Positions 43,076 through 52,076 of a stretch of DNA of 64,000 nucleotides are shown in pieces. Within the stretch, counting starts at the first letter, position 1, and each line of letters starts with the position of its first letter. The stretch covers positions 41,196 through 105,195 of the forward strand of contig JACPZX010000017.1 in the NCBI GenBank assembly GCA_016195325.1. The letters are read 5' to 3'. The DNA is from Acidobacteriota bacterium (GTDB taxonomy: Bacteria; Acidobacteriota; Polarisedimenticolia; JACPZX01). Under the pieces are notes generated by a model. It made no database searches, was not told the DNA's origin, and saw nothing but the letters and a program-made list of their open reading frames with translations. The translations under genes were made by a program, and so were the position numbers.

Positions 43076-44229
43076 CCCCTCCCCCGGAAGAAGCCGTCGA
43101 TCGCCCCGCACACCTCGTCCTGTTCCGCCTCGGTGAGCCCCGGGAAGATCGGCAGCGCGAGGGCCTCAGCCGCCGCCCTCTCCGATTCGGGGAACGAGCC
43201 CTTCCGATATCCCAGGTCGCGGAAGCACGGCTGGAGGTGAAGAGGCGTCGGGTAGTAGACGGCGCATCCAATCGATTTCGAGCGAAGGTGGGTCATCAGC
43301 TCCGCGCGCCGCTCGGCGCGGACGACGTACTGGTGAAAAATCGGGAGGCTTCCCGCCGGCGCCGGAGTCGGCGGAACGATCGGGCCCGCGCGGCCGCCCC
43401 GCCGCCCCACGCCCTCCCCGCCCGGGAAGAGATCGAGCAGCCGGCGCGTGTAGCGCGCCGCGATCCTCCTGCGCTCGTCGTTCCAGGCGTCGAGGCGCGA
43501 CGCCTTGACGAGGAGCACCGCCGCCTGGAAGGCGTCGAGCCGGCTGTTCATCCCCACCTCACGGTGATCGTAACCGCCCGCGTCCCCATGCGCCCGAAGA
43601 AGCCGGATCCTCTCCGCGACATCGGCCCGCCGGGTCGTGACGAGCCCGCCGTCCCCCATCCCGCCGAGGTTCTTCGTCGGATAGAAGGAGAAGGCGGCCG
43701 CATCGCCGAAGGCGCCGGCCGGCCGACCGTCGCACCGGGCGCCCATCGACTGCGCCGCGTCCTCCACGAGCGCGACACCGCGCGCCGCGGCGAGACCCTC
43801 GAACCGCGCCCAGTCGGCGCACAGCCCGTAGAGATCGACCGGGAGCAGCGCCCGCGTGCGCGGCGTCACCGCCGCTTCGGCGAGAGCCGGATCGAGGTTG
43901 TACGTCTCCGGATCGATGTCGGCGAAGACGGGGCGCGCCCCCGTGCGCGCCACCGCCCCCCCGGTCGCCATGAAGGTGAAGGGCGTCGTCACGACTTCGG
44001 CGCCCGGGCCGGCGCCGAGCGCCACGAGCGCCAGTAGGATGGCGTCGGTCCCCGAGGCGACGGCGATCGCGTGCGGCACGCCGCAGCGCTCGGCGAGCGC
44101 GCGCTCGAGCGCCGCGGTCTCGGGCCCGAGGATGTACTGCCCGGAGTCGAGCACGCGGGAGAGCGCCGCGTCGATCTCTCCGCGGAGCGGGCCGTGCTGC
44201 CGTGTCAGGTCCAGGAACGGGACGCTCAT
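43072..44229 (-). CDS. DegT/DnrJ/EryC1-type sugar aminotransferase
   Basis: 385 residues, PLP-dependent. The opening VPFLDLTRQHGPLRGEIDAA and GTDAILLALVALG are typical; the loop TTPFTFMATGGAV, the LVEDAAQSMGARCDGR motif and the PLP lysine K186 in SFYPTKNLGGMGDGG are all present. It transfers an amino group to a 3- or 4-keto nucleotide sugar; which one cannot be told. The ATG overlaps the upstream ligase stop (ATGA). Confidence 0.9.
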   Translation of the reverse strand: MSVPFLDLTRQHGPLRGEIDAALSRVLDSGQYILGPETAALERALAERCGVPHAIAVASGTDAILLALVALGAGPGAEVVTTPFTFMATGGAVARTGARPVFADIDPETYNLDPALAEAAVTPRTRALLPVDLYGLCADWARFEGLAAARGVALVEDAAQSMGARCDGRPAGAFGDAAAFSFYPTKNLGGMGDGGLVTTRRADVAERIRLLRAHGDAGGYDHREVGMNSRLDAFQAAVLLVKASRLDAWNDERRRIAARYTRRLLDLFPGGEGVGRRGGRAGPIVPPTPAPAGSLPIFHQYVVRAERRAELMTHLRSKSIGCAVYYPTPLHLQPCFRDLGYRKGSFPESERAAAEALALPIFPGLTEAEQDEVCGAIDGFFRGRG

Positions 44230-45803
44230 GCGCTCTCCTCGGCCGTGAGCCGCGTCGCGACCAGCAGACCGGTCATCGTCACGAGCAGCACGGCGCAGGC
44301 GTTGATCTGCAGCGGAAAATCGACGAGGGAATGGATCGCCACCATCAGCACCCCGACGCCGACGCCTCGCGATGCGTACGACTCGCCCGCCCGGGCCCCG
44401 GTGATCGACGGCACGAGATACCTCCTCGCGAAGACGAGGGCTCCCGCGAGGAAGACGAGGACGCCCACGATCCCGGTCTCGGAGGCGAGCTGCAGGTAGT
44501 CGTTGTGCGCCTCATGCCACGCGTACGACGTCCCGGCAGGGTAGACGGAGCCCCACGCCTCCGAGAAGGTCCCGAGGCCGGTCCCGAGGATCGGGTAGGC
44601 CGCGGCGATCTGGAGCGTCGCCCGCCAGCCGACGAACCGGGAGACGAACGAGGGCTCCGACTCGACCTCGCGAAAGGCCTGGAGCCTCTCGGCGAGCGGG
44701 CCCACGCCGAGCCAGATCGAGACGGCCACCGCGGCGCCGACGAGGGCCAGGGCCACGAGCGCCTCGGTCCTCCCGACTCTCCCGCGCACCGCCATCGCCG
44801 CCCCCGACAGCGCGAGGGCGCAGGCCAGGGCGAGGATCGCTCCGCGCGACGCGGAGAGGACCAGCGCCCCGGCCATGACCGCGACGACGAAGGAGACGAG
44901 GAGGAGCCGCGCGAAGGGCTCCGGCCCGTGCGCCGCCAGCGAGAAGAGCCCGCGGCCGCCCGCGGGACCCGCGAGGCGACGGGTCTGGTCGAGCAGCATC
45001 CCGGCCGCGATGGGGATGATCATCCCGACGAAGGCGCCGAAGTGGTTGCGATTGATGAAGGGGCCGAACGGAGCCGCCGCGGAGTCGACGTCGATCGACC
45101 AGTACAGTTTCCCGTTCCAGGAAAACCTCTGGAGAATTCCGAAGACGGAGATGGCGAATCCCAGGACGACGAGCCAGCGCGTGAGAAGAGCCACCCGGCG
45201 CCTCACGACGAGGAAGTTGACGGCGACGACGAACAGGCCGAGCAGCGAGACGAAGATCGCCAGCCGCTGGGCGGTGGCGAACGGGTAGATGCTCAGCGGG
45301 CGGAACGTGGACGCCGCCGCGCCGAGCCCCTCGGAACGGGGGCCGGGAGCGTCGAGGAGACGGCGCACCACCGCGTCCCCCTCGGCGCCCGCGAGAAACG
45401 ATCCCGTGCCGGCGAAGTCGACGTGCCCGGCGTCCCATCCGGGCAGGGACGCGGCGAAGACGGCGCCGGCCGCGGGGGACACGCGCCGGACGACGGCCGA
45501 GGGGAGCGGCACGAGCTGCGCCGCGACGACCAGGGCGAAAAGGAGCGCGGGAAGCTCGACCCCGCTCGAGACGAGGCGGTGCCCGAAGAGGCCGAACCTC
45601 GAGAACCGGGGGGGACCTGCGTCCCTCGGGGGCGGGACCCACGCGCACCGCACCACCCAGACCAGCACGAGGACGAGGCAGGCCCACTCGAGCGCGCCGG
45701 CGACCGGGGGCTGGACCGCCCCGAGAGCGAGGGGCGCCCCGGTGACGATGAGGATCATGAGGCCGAGAATCCCGGCGTCGAAGGCGGCTTCCCGCCCTCC
45801 CAC
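44226..45803 (-). CDS. O-antigen ligase-family membrane protein (second copy)
   Basis: 525 residues with about 11-12 hydrophobic segments and the Wzy_C signature PILGTGLGTFSEAWG followed by YAWHEAHNDYLQLASETGIVG. Starts at GTG 45803 with GAGGAGGGG upstream. The large periplasmic insertions differ from the first copy (31221-32621), so the two probably serve different polymers or different steps (polymerase and ligase). Confidence 0.87.
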   Translation of the reverse strand: MGGREAAFDAGILGLMILIVTGAPLALGAVQPPVAGALEWACLVLVLVWVVRCAWVPPPRDAGPPRFSRFGLFGHRLVSSGVELPALLFALVVAAQLVPLPSAVVRRVSPAAGAVFAASLPGWDAGHVDFAGTGSFLAGAEGDAVVRRLLDAPGPRSEGLGAAASTFRPLSIYPFATAQRLAIFVSLLGLFVVAVNFLVVRRRVALLTRWLVVLGFAISVFGILQRFSWNGKLYWSIDVDSAAAPFGPFINRNHFGAFVGMIIPIAAGMLLDQTRRLAGPAGGRGLFSLAAHGPEPFARLLLVSFVVAVMAGALVLSASRGAILALACALALSGAAMAVRGRVGRTEALVALALVGAAVAVSIWLGVGPLAERLQAFREVESEPSFVSRFVGWRATLQIAAAYPILGTGLGTFSEAWGSVYPAGTSYAWHEAHNDYLQLASETGIVGVLVFLAGALVFARRYLVPSITGARAGESYASRGVGVGVLMVAIHSLVDFPLQINACAVLLVTMTGLLVATRLTAEESA

Positions 45804-45814
45804 TCAGCCCCTCC

Positions 45815-46777
45815 TCATGCACGCATCCGCGGGACGAAGAAAGCCGCGGTCCGCGCCAGACCTTCCTCGAGGTGCACTTTCGGGTCGTACCCCAGGTGCT
45901 CGTGCGCGGCCGACACGTCGGCGAGCGAATCGCGGACGTCGCCCGCGCGCGGAGGATCGTGCCTGGGCGCCACGTCGGCGCCGAGGATGCCGTTGACGAT
46001 GCGGACGAGATCGAGGAGGGAGATCCGCCGCCCGCACGCCACGTTGAACGCGCGGCCGAGCGCGGAGTCCCCCGCCCGGCACGCGAGGAGGTTCGCGTCG
46101 ACCGCGTTGTCGATGTAGCAGAAGTCGCGCGTCTGCTTTCCGTCGCCGTAGATCGTCGGTGATTTCCCCGCGGCCATCATCGTGATGAACCGGGGGATCA
46201 CGGCGGCGTACTCGGAGGCGGGATCCTGACGGGGCCCGAAGATGTTGAAGTATCGCAGGGAGACCGTCGGGAGACGGTAGAGAGCGTGGAAGACGCGCGC
46301 GTACTGCTCCCCTCCGAGTTTCTGGATGGCATAGGGGGACAGCGGGGAGGTCGGCATCGTCTCGACCTTGGGCAGGACCGGCGTGTCGCCGTAGGCCGAC
46401 GAGGACGAGGCGTAGACGAACCGCTCGACGCCCTTCTCGCGGGCCGCCTGGAGGAGGTTGAGCGTCGCGGTGATGTTGGCCGCGTGAGTCCGCACGGGAT
46501 CGGCGACCGATCGCGGCACCGAGGGGATGGCGGCCTGGTGCAGGACGTACGACGCGCCGTCCACGGCGCGACGCGCGACCTCGACGTCCGCGAGATCTCC
46601 CTCCAGGATCTCCGGGCGCGCGCCTCCTGCCGCGCGGCTCGCCGCGTCGATGTTCTCGCGCCGTCCCGTCGCGAAGTTGTCCACGACGCGGACGCGCTCC
46701 CCCTCGCGGAGCAGGCGCTCCACGATGTTCGAGCCGATGAAGCCGGCCCCGCCGGTGACGACGAACAGTTTCCCCAC
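45815..46777 (-). CDS. NAD-dependent epimerase, WbpP/Gne-like (UDP-GlcNAc 4-epimerase type)
   Basis: 320 residues from the GTG at 46777 (GGGAGGATCC ahead). [20 protein letters not shown] starts the Rossmann fold; YASSSSAYGDTPVLPKVETM and SPYAIQKLGGEQYARVF carry the catalytic Ser-Tyr-Lys; RYFNIFGPRQDPASEYAAVI is characteristic of the WbpP/TviC branch. It probably interconverts UDP-GlcNAc(A) and UDP-GalNAc(A). It lies between ugd and the ligase gene. Confidence 0.87.
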   Translation of the reverse strand: MGKLFVVTGGAGFIGSNIVERLLREGERVRVVDNFATGRRENIDAASRAAGGARPEILEGDLADVEVARRAVDGASYVLHQAAIPSVPRSVADPVRTHAANITATLNLLQAAREKGVERFVYASSSSAYGDTPVLPKVETMPTSPLSPYAIQKLGGEQYARVFHALYRLPTVSLRYFNIFGPRQDPASEYAAVIPRFITMMAAGKSPTIYGDGKQTRDFCYIDNAVDANLLACRAGDSALGRAFNVACGRRISLLDLVRIVNGILGADVAPRHDPPRAGDVRDSLADVSAAHEHLGYDPKVHLEEGLARTAAFFVPRMRA

Positions 46778-46809
46778 GGATCCTCCCGCCGGCCTCGCGT
46801 TCCGGCCCG

Positions 46810-48132
46810 TCAGCGCTTGCCCGCGTCGACCCCCGGCCGGCCCACGCAGCGGTAGCTGAAACCGAGCCGCGACATCTCAGATACCTCGTAGATGTTCCGG
46901 AGGTCCACGATGGCCGGGGACTTCATCACCTTCTTGAGGCGGCCGAGGTCGAGCTGCCGGAACTGGTTCCACTCGGTGGCGACGACGAGGACGTCCGCCC
47001 CCTCCGCCGCGTCGTACTCGCTCTGCGCGAAGGTGACACCCTTCAGCACCTTGCGCGCCGCCTCCATGGCCACCGGATCGTACGCGCGGATCTTCATCCC
47101 CCACTCCCCGAGGATCTCGGCGACCCGCAGCGCCGGCGACTCGCGGATGTCGTCCGTGTTCGGCTTGAACGAGATCCCGAGAAGGGCGGCCGTCTTCCCC
47201 TTCGGCTCGCCGACGAGATCGCGCACCTTGCCGATGACCTCCCCGATCTGCTGGTCGTTGACCTCCATCACGGCCTCGACGATGCGAAGGCGGTACCCGC
47301 GGTTGCGCGCGATCTGCGCGACGGCCTGGGTGTCCTTGGGGAAGCACGAGCCGCCGAACCCGGGGCCGGGGTGGAGGAACTTGCGGCCGATCCGGTTGTC
47401 GAGCCCCATCCCGCGAGCGACGTCGTGGACGTCGGCTCCGATGCGATCGCAGAGGTTGGCGATCTCGTTGATGAAGGAGATCTTGGTCGCGAGGAAGGCG
47501 TTGCTCGCGTACTTGATCATCTCGGCCGTGACGACGTCGGTGGTGAGGAACGGCGTCTCGATCAGGTAGAGAGGGCGGTACAGATCCCTCAGGATGGCCG
47601 TCGCCTGCGGGTCCTCCGTCCCGATCACCACTCGGTTCGGCCGCATGAAGTCCTCCACGGCGGCCCCCTCGCGGAGGAACTCGGGGTTGCTGGCGACCGA
47701 GAAGGCGATCTCGGACTTCCGGTTCTCCTCGATGAGCTTGCGGATCATCGATCCGGTTCCCATCGGGACGGTGCTCTTGGTGACGACGACCTTGTACTCG
47801 TTGAGGTGGCGCGCGACCGCGAGCGCGACGTCCCGGACGAAGGTCAGGTCGGCGGCGCCGGACTCGTCCGGCGGGGTGCCGACGGCGATGAAGATGACGA
47901 GCGACTGCTCGACGGCGGTGGCGAGATCGGTCGTGAAGCTCAATCGCCCCTGCCGCACGTTGCGCTCGACCATCTCCTCGAGGCCGGGCTCGTAGATCGG
48001 CATCCTGCCGGCTTTCAGATCGCGGACCTTCTCCTCGATCTTGTCCACGCACGTCACGTGGACGCCGAACTCGGCGAAGCACGCCCCGGTCACCAACCCG
48101 ACGTACCCCGTTCCCACGACGGCGATGTTCAT
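46810..48132 (-). CDS. ugd: UDP-glucose 6-dehydrogenase
   Basis: 440 residues. NIAVVGTGYVGLVTGACFAE binds NAD; IFIAVGTPPDESGAADLTFV, EMIKYASNAFLATKISFINE and the catalytic Cys in HPGPGFGGSCFPKDTQA follow, then the C-terminal ALLGISFKPNTDDIRESPAL. It oxidises UDP-glucose to UDP-glucuronate, a substrate for the UXS-like protein and the UDP-glucuronate epimerase in this window. The start was fixed at the ATG 48132; upstream codons belong to the broken GT2 gene. Confidence 0.94.
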   Translation of the reverse strand: MNIAVVGTGYVGLVTGACFAEFGVHVTCVDKIEEKVRDLKAGRMPIYEPGLEEMVERNVRQGRLSFTTDLATAVEQSLVIFIAVGTPPDESGAADLTFVRDVALAVARHLNEYKVVVTKSTVPMGTGSMIRKLIEENRKSEIAFSVASNPEFLREGAAVEDFMRPNRVVIGTEDPQATAILRDLYRPLYLIETPFLTTDVVTAEMIKYASNAFLATKISFINEIANLCDRIGADVHDVARGMGLDNRIGRKFLHPGPGFGGSCFPKDTQAVAQIARNRGYRLRIVEAVMEVNDQQIGEVIGKVRDLVGEPKGKTAALLGISFKPNTDDIRESPALRVAEILGEWGMKIRAYDPVAMEAARKVLKGVTFAQSEYDAAEGADVLVVATEWNQFRQLDLGRLKKVMKSPAIVDLRNIYEVSEMSRLGFSYRCVGRPGVDAGKR

Positions 48133-48161
48133 TCGATGCGTCCCCTCGGGCCTCGCGCGCG

Positions 48162-48549
48162 TCAGTCGACGAAGCGGTACTTGACGATGCACCAGATCGC
48201 CGCGACGCCGTCCTTCCAGCCGATTTTCTTTCCCTGAGCGTAGTCGCGGCCGTGATAGGAGATGGGGACCTCGTAGATCCGCCATCCCCGCCGCGCGACC
48301 TTCATCGTGAACTCGGGCTCGAACCCGAAGCGATCCGATCGCAGCTTCAGGCCGTCGAGGACCCGGCGCCTGAAGACCTTGTAGCAGGTCTCCATGTCGG
48401 TCAGGTTGATGTTCGAGAGCATGTTGCTCAGGAGCGTCAGAAAGCGATTGCCGGCATAATGCCAGAAAAGGTGAACGCGGTGGGGCCCCGCCAGGAACGA
48501 GCACCGTGTGGACCTCGTTGAAGACCGGGATGACGACGGAGGCCTTCAA
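48162..48549 (-). pseudogene. Family 2 glycosyltransferase (dolichol-phosphate mannosyltransferase-like), internally deleted and frameshifted
   Basis: The N-terminus reads [16 protein letters not shown] from a TTG at 48549, which overlaps the epimerase stop (TTGA) like other starts here. After codon 16 the frame changes: from 48500 a second frame encodes [18 protein letters not shown] and then [20 protein letters not shown] to a stop at 48162, the C-terminal third of the same GT2 family. The middle, including the DDGS/DxD metal-binding part and the active-site Asp region, is missing; intact relatives are about 230-250 residues, here only ~128 codons remain. Either the gene was inactivated or the assembly is collapsed at 48500-48505. 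Confidence 0.8.
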
Positions 48550-49526
48550 GAGGAGACGACCCCGGCGCGATTTCCCGGCCGCCGATCCTTCAGCCACGCT
48601 ACGAAGCGCCGGATCCCCTCCTCGATGGGCACCTTCGGGTCGTACCCCAGCTCCTCGCGCGCGCGCGAGACGTCCGCCCACGTCATGCGGACGTCCCCGG
48701 GCTGGTTCGGCATGGCCTGGATCTTCGCCGGCGTCCCGATCTCGCGCTCGAGGATCGCGATGAGCGAAGAGAGCGGCACGCGGCGCGACTCCCCGAGGTT
48801 GTAGATGTGGAACCCCGAGACCCTGTCCATCGCCCTCACGACGCCTTCGATGATGTCGTCGACGTACGTGTAGTCGCGCTCGGTCGAGCCGTCGCCGTAA
48901 CGGGGAAGGGGCCGCCCTTCGAGGATCTCGCGCGCGAACTTGTGGATCGCCATCTCGGGGCGCTGGCGCGGGCCGTAGACCGTGAAGAATCTCAGGCACG
49001 TGACGTCGAGGGCGTGCACGTGGTGGTGGGCATAGCACAGGAGCTCCCCCGCCGCCTTCGTGGCCGCGTAGGGGGAGACCGGATGGGTCACCGGATCGCT
49101 CTCCGCGAACGGGACCTTGTTCGCGTCGCCGTAGACGGAGGAGGACGACCCGAAGACGAAGCGACGGGGACCGTGCCGCCGGCACGCCTCGAGCAGGACC
49201 GACGTGCCCGTGAGGTTCACGTCGCTGTACAGGGCCGGCTCCGCGATCGACGGTCTCACGCCCGCGCGCGCGGCGAGGTGGACGACGACGTCGAACCTCT
49301 CCGCGCCCAGGACCTCGTCGACGGTCGCGGCGCTCCGGATGTCCCCCGTGATGAGGCGGTAGCGCGGATGCGCGAGCGCGGCGGCCACGTTGTCGCGCTT
49401 GATCGCCTCGTCGTAGAAGGGATCGAAGTTGTCGAGAGCGACGACCCGATCCCCGCGGGCCAGCAGCCTTTCGCAGAGGTGCGAGCCGATGAACCCGGCG
49501 CCCCCCGTCACGAGCACTGTGCTCAC
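48546..49526 (-). CDS. UDP-glucuronate 4-epimerase-like SDR
   Basis: 326 residues, start GTG at 49526. [20 protein letters not shown] begins the NAD fold; LDNFDPFYDEAIKRDN is the signature insertion of UDP-glucuronate epimerases; FGSSSSVYGDANKVPFAESD and SPYAATKAAGELLCYAHHH provide Ser-Tyr-Lys; LRFFTVYGPRQRPEMAIHKF supports the branch. It likely interconverts UDP-glucuronate and UDP-galacturonate. Its stop overlaps the start of the broken GT2 gene. Confidence 0.87.
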   Translation of the reverse strand: MSTVLVTGGAGFIGSHLCERLLARGDRVVALDNFDPFYDEAIKRDNVAAALAHPRYRLITGDIRSAATVDEVLGAERFDVVVHLAARAGVRPSIAEPALYSDVNLTGTSVLLEACRRHGPRRFVFGSSSSVYGDANKVPFAESDPVTHPVSPYAATKAAGELLCYAHHHVHALDVTCLRFFTVYGPRQRPEMAIHKFAREILEGRPLPRYGDGSTERDYTYVDDIIEGVVRAMDRVSGFHIYNLGESRRVPLSSLIAILEREIGTPAKIQAMPNQPGDVRMTWADVSRAREELGYDPKVPIEEGIRRFVAWLKDRRPGNRAGVVSS

Positions 49527-49557
49527 GTGCGATCCCCCTCCCGTGGCTGCGGCCCCC

Positions 49558-50901
49558 TCAGAGCTTCACGAGCTTCGAGCGGCCGCGCTTGAGGCTCCGC
49601 GTGGCGTTGCGCGTGTCGACGAGAACCGGCACTCCGTCGAGGATTCTCTGGTAGTCGACGTCGGCGTGATCGGTGACGATGACCGCGCAGTCGAGGCCCC
49701 GGAGCGATCCGCGCGTGAGCGGGACCGACGTCGCGGCCGGGCCATGGGAGCCGCCGTGAAGGGCCGGCACGTGCGGATCGTGATACCGGACCACGGCCCC
49801 CCTCTCCCGCAGCAGGCGCATCAGGTCGAGGGCCGGCGACTCGCGCGTGTCGTTGGTGTCCCGCTTGTACGCGACGCCGACGACGAGCACCTTCGCGCCG
49901 CGAAGCGCCTTGCGGCGCACGTTCAGCGCGTCGACCACCTTGCCGAGCACGTAGTTCGGCATCTGCCCGTTGACCTCCGCCGCCAGCTCGATGAACCGCG
50001 CCTGGTAGTCGAGCGTCCGCAGCTTCCACGAGAGGTAGTGGGGATCGATCGGGATGCAGTGGCCGCCGAGACCCGGCCCGGGGTAGAACGGCATGAAGCC
50101 GAAGGGCTTCGTCGCCGCCGCCGAGATGATCTCCCAGACGTCGAGCTTGAGCCGGTCGCAGATGAGCGCGATCTCGTTCACCAGGCCGATGTTCACGGAT
50201 CGGAACGTGTTCTCGAGGAGCTTGATCATCTCGGCGGCGCGCGCCGAGCTCACGGGGACGACCCTCTCCACCGCCTGCTGGTAGAGGTGGGCCGCCATGC
50301 GGCCGCACGCGAGGGTGATCCCGCCGACGACCTTGGGGGTGTTGCGGATCCCGTACCGGGCGTTCCCGGGATCGACGCGCTCCGGCGAGAAGGCCAGGAA
50401 GAAATCGACGCCGGCCCGCAGGCCCCCTTCCTGGAGGCTCGGCAGCATGATCTCCTCGGTGGTCCCGGGATACGACGTCGACTCGAGGACGATGAGCATC
50501 CCCCGGTGGACGCGCGGCGCGATCTCGTCGAGAGCCGAGACGATGTAGGAGATGTCGGGATCGCGCGTCTTGCGGAGCGGAGTCGGCACGCAGACGATGA
50601 CCGCGTCGAGCTTCCGGATGATCTCGAAATCCGACGTCGCGCTGAGCCTGCCGGCGCCCAGCGCCTCCCGCAGCGCCTTCGACGAGACGTCCTGGACGTA
50701 CGAGCGCCCCCGCTTCAGGGAGTCGACCTTTCTTGCGTCGACGTCGATGCCGTGGACCCGGAAGCCCTGCCGCGAGAACTCCAGCGCGAGAGGCAGGCCC
50801 ACGTACCCCAGGCCCAGGATTCCGATCTGCGCGCGCCTCGAGTCCACCCTGGCGCGCAGGTCGTCGGCGATCTTCCGGCCGTTCCCCGCGGCTCGCTTCA
50901 C
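49558..50901 (-). CDS. Nucleotide-sugar dehydrogenase, WbpA/WecC-like (UDP-HexNAc 6-dehydrogenase)
   Basis: 447 residues from the GTG at 50901, which overlaps the MlaD stop (GTGA). IGILGLGYVGLPLALEFSRQ binds NAD; VCVPTPLRKTRDPDISYIVS, LAFSPERVDPGNARYG, KLLENTFRSVNIGLVNEIAL and GLGGHCIPIDPHYLSWK with the catalytic Cys follow. The VPTPL-x-x-x-R pattern fits UDP-N-acetylhexosamine dehydrogenases better than Ugd. It would provide UDP-GlcNAcA or UDP-ManNAcA, which the epimerase at 45815-46777 could convert further. Confidence 0.9.
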   Translation of the reverse strand: MKRAAGNGRKIADDLRARVDSRRAQIGILGLGYVGLPLALEFSRQGFRVHGIDVDARKVDSLKRGRSYVQDVSSKALREALGAGRLSATSDFEIIRKLDAVIVCVPTPLRKTRDPDISYIVSALDEIAPRVHRGMLIVLESTSYPGTTEEIMLPSLQEGGLRAGVDFFLAFSPERVDPGNARYGIRNTPKVVGGITLACGRMAAHLYQQAVERVVPVSSARAAEMIKLLENTFRSVNIGLVNEIALICDRLKLDVWEIISAAATKPFGFMPFYPGPGLGGHCIPIDPHYLSWKLRTLDYQARFIELAAEVNGQMPNYVLGKVVDALNVRRKALRGAKVLVVGVAYKRDTNDTRESPALDLMRLLRERGAVVRYHDPHVPALHGGSHGPAATSVPLTRGSLRGLDCAVIVTDHADVDYQRILDGVPVLVDTRNATRSLKRGRSKLVKL

Positions 50902-52076
50902 AGCCCCTCCGGCGAGACGGGCTCCGGCTTCGTCGTGCCGTCGTTGTTGGGATCCTTCAAGCGCTCCTTCTCTCCTTTCTCGCGATAGTGCCGGACGAAC
51001 CACGACATCATCTTGCTCTTCTGGACCCCGTGCAGCACGTCCTGAAGATCTCGATAGAGGGTCGGGTCGTTGATGAACGCTCCGGCGGTCCCGTCCCCGT
51101 GGTTGAGCTTCTCGGTGATCTCCCTGAGGTTTTCCGTGACCTTCTTCAGATCGCCGAGGACCTGGCCCGCGACCTCGTCGTCCGTGACGAGGCGACCGGC
51201 GAGGCCCTTCCCGTCCCGGATCTCCTGGACGAGGCCCTTCATCGTCCCGGTGGTCGCCTGGAGATTGGCTAGAATCTGGCTCACGGATCCGTCGGGCGCC
51301 AGCGCCTGCATCGCCACGCCTTTTTCGTCGGCGAGGCGGCCGAGGATCGCCTCGATGCGACCGAGCGAGGTCTCGACGCGCGCGACGGTGGTGTCGGCGA
51401 GCTCCCGGTCCGCGAGCAGCCGCCCCGCCAGCCCCTGCCCCCGGTCCACCTTCCCGAGGATGGAGTTCGTGGTGGCGACGGATTCCTTCAGGCTGGAGAT
51501 CGTCTCCTTCCCGAAGTTCGGATCGAAGAGGGCGGAGCCGAGAAAGGTCTCGCGGTTCTGGAGCTGGTCGAGGATCACCTTGAGCCCCTTCGTGATCCCC
51601 TGGAGATCGTCGGCGATCGAGGCCCCGAGCGCCTGGAACTCCTCCATCCCCATCCCCTCGGGCACCTGGATGTACGACCCGGGCTCGAGGACGGGCTCCC
51701 GCGCGCTCCCGGGGGTGAGATCCAGGAACTTGTCGCCGCCGAGCAGGGAGAGGACCTTGAGCGTGGCCGTCGTGTCCCGGCGAATGCGCGATTCGACGGC
51801 ATGGTCCACCTTGAGGACGATGTCGATGTCGCTCCTTTGAGGGTCCTCGGGGAGGACCACCTCCGTCACCGTCCCGACCTGCACCCCGACGAGCCGCACC
51901 GGCGAGCCGACCTGGAGCCCGTTGGTGTTCGCGAGCCGGATCCTGTACGCGACCTTCCGGGACCAGAGGCGGCTCTCGCTGCCGATGGCGAAGAGCCCCA
52001 CGGCGAAGATCAGGGCCGCGACGGTCAGGACCAGGCCGACGCTCAGGTCCCGTCCGGCGCGCTTCGGTCCGGTCAT
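50898..52076 (-). CDS. mlaD: MlaD-like MCE-domain protein
   Basis: 392 residues. One N-terminal membrane helix (about 13-31) precedes the MCE domain (40-~135), with VAYRIRLANTNGLQVGSPVR and VRLVGVQVGTVTEVVL. The long remainder is a helical repeat region rich in paired residues (RLADEKGVAMQALA, DGKGLAGRLVTDDEVAGQV), longer than in E. coli MlaD. MlaD hexamers form the periplasmic channel of the MlaFEDB lipid transporter. The ATG overlaps mlaF; the stop overlaps the sugar dehydrogenase gene. No MlaC-like periplasmic carrier or MlaB is encoded nearby. Confidence 0.87.
   Translation of the reverse strand: MTGPKRAGRDLSVGLVLTVAALIFAVGLFAIGSESRLWSRKVAYRIRLANTNGLQVGSPVRLVGVQVGTVTEVVLPEDPQRSDIDIVLKVDHAVESRIRRDTTATLKVLSLLGGDKFLDLTPGSAREPVLEPGSYIQVPEGMGMEEFQALGASIADDLQGITKGLKVILDQLQNRETFLGSALFDPNFGKETISSLKESVATTNSILGKVDRGQGLAGRLLADRELADTTVARVETSLGRIEAILGRLADEKGVAMQALAPDGSVSQILANLQATTGTMKGLVQEIRDGKGLAGRLVTDDEVAGQVLGDLKKVTENLREITEKLNHGDGTAGAFINDPTLYRDLQDVLHGVQKSKMMSWFVRHYREKGEKERLKDPNNDGTTKPEPVSPEGL

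Noticed and set aside
48162-48422. An intact 86-residue gene beginning at the internal ATG 48422
   Set aside because: The conserved GT2 sequence continues upstream of that ATG to 48500, so the short frame is the tail of a damaged gene rather than a gene of its own.
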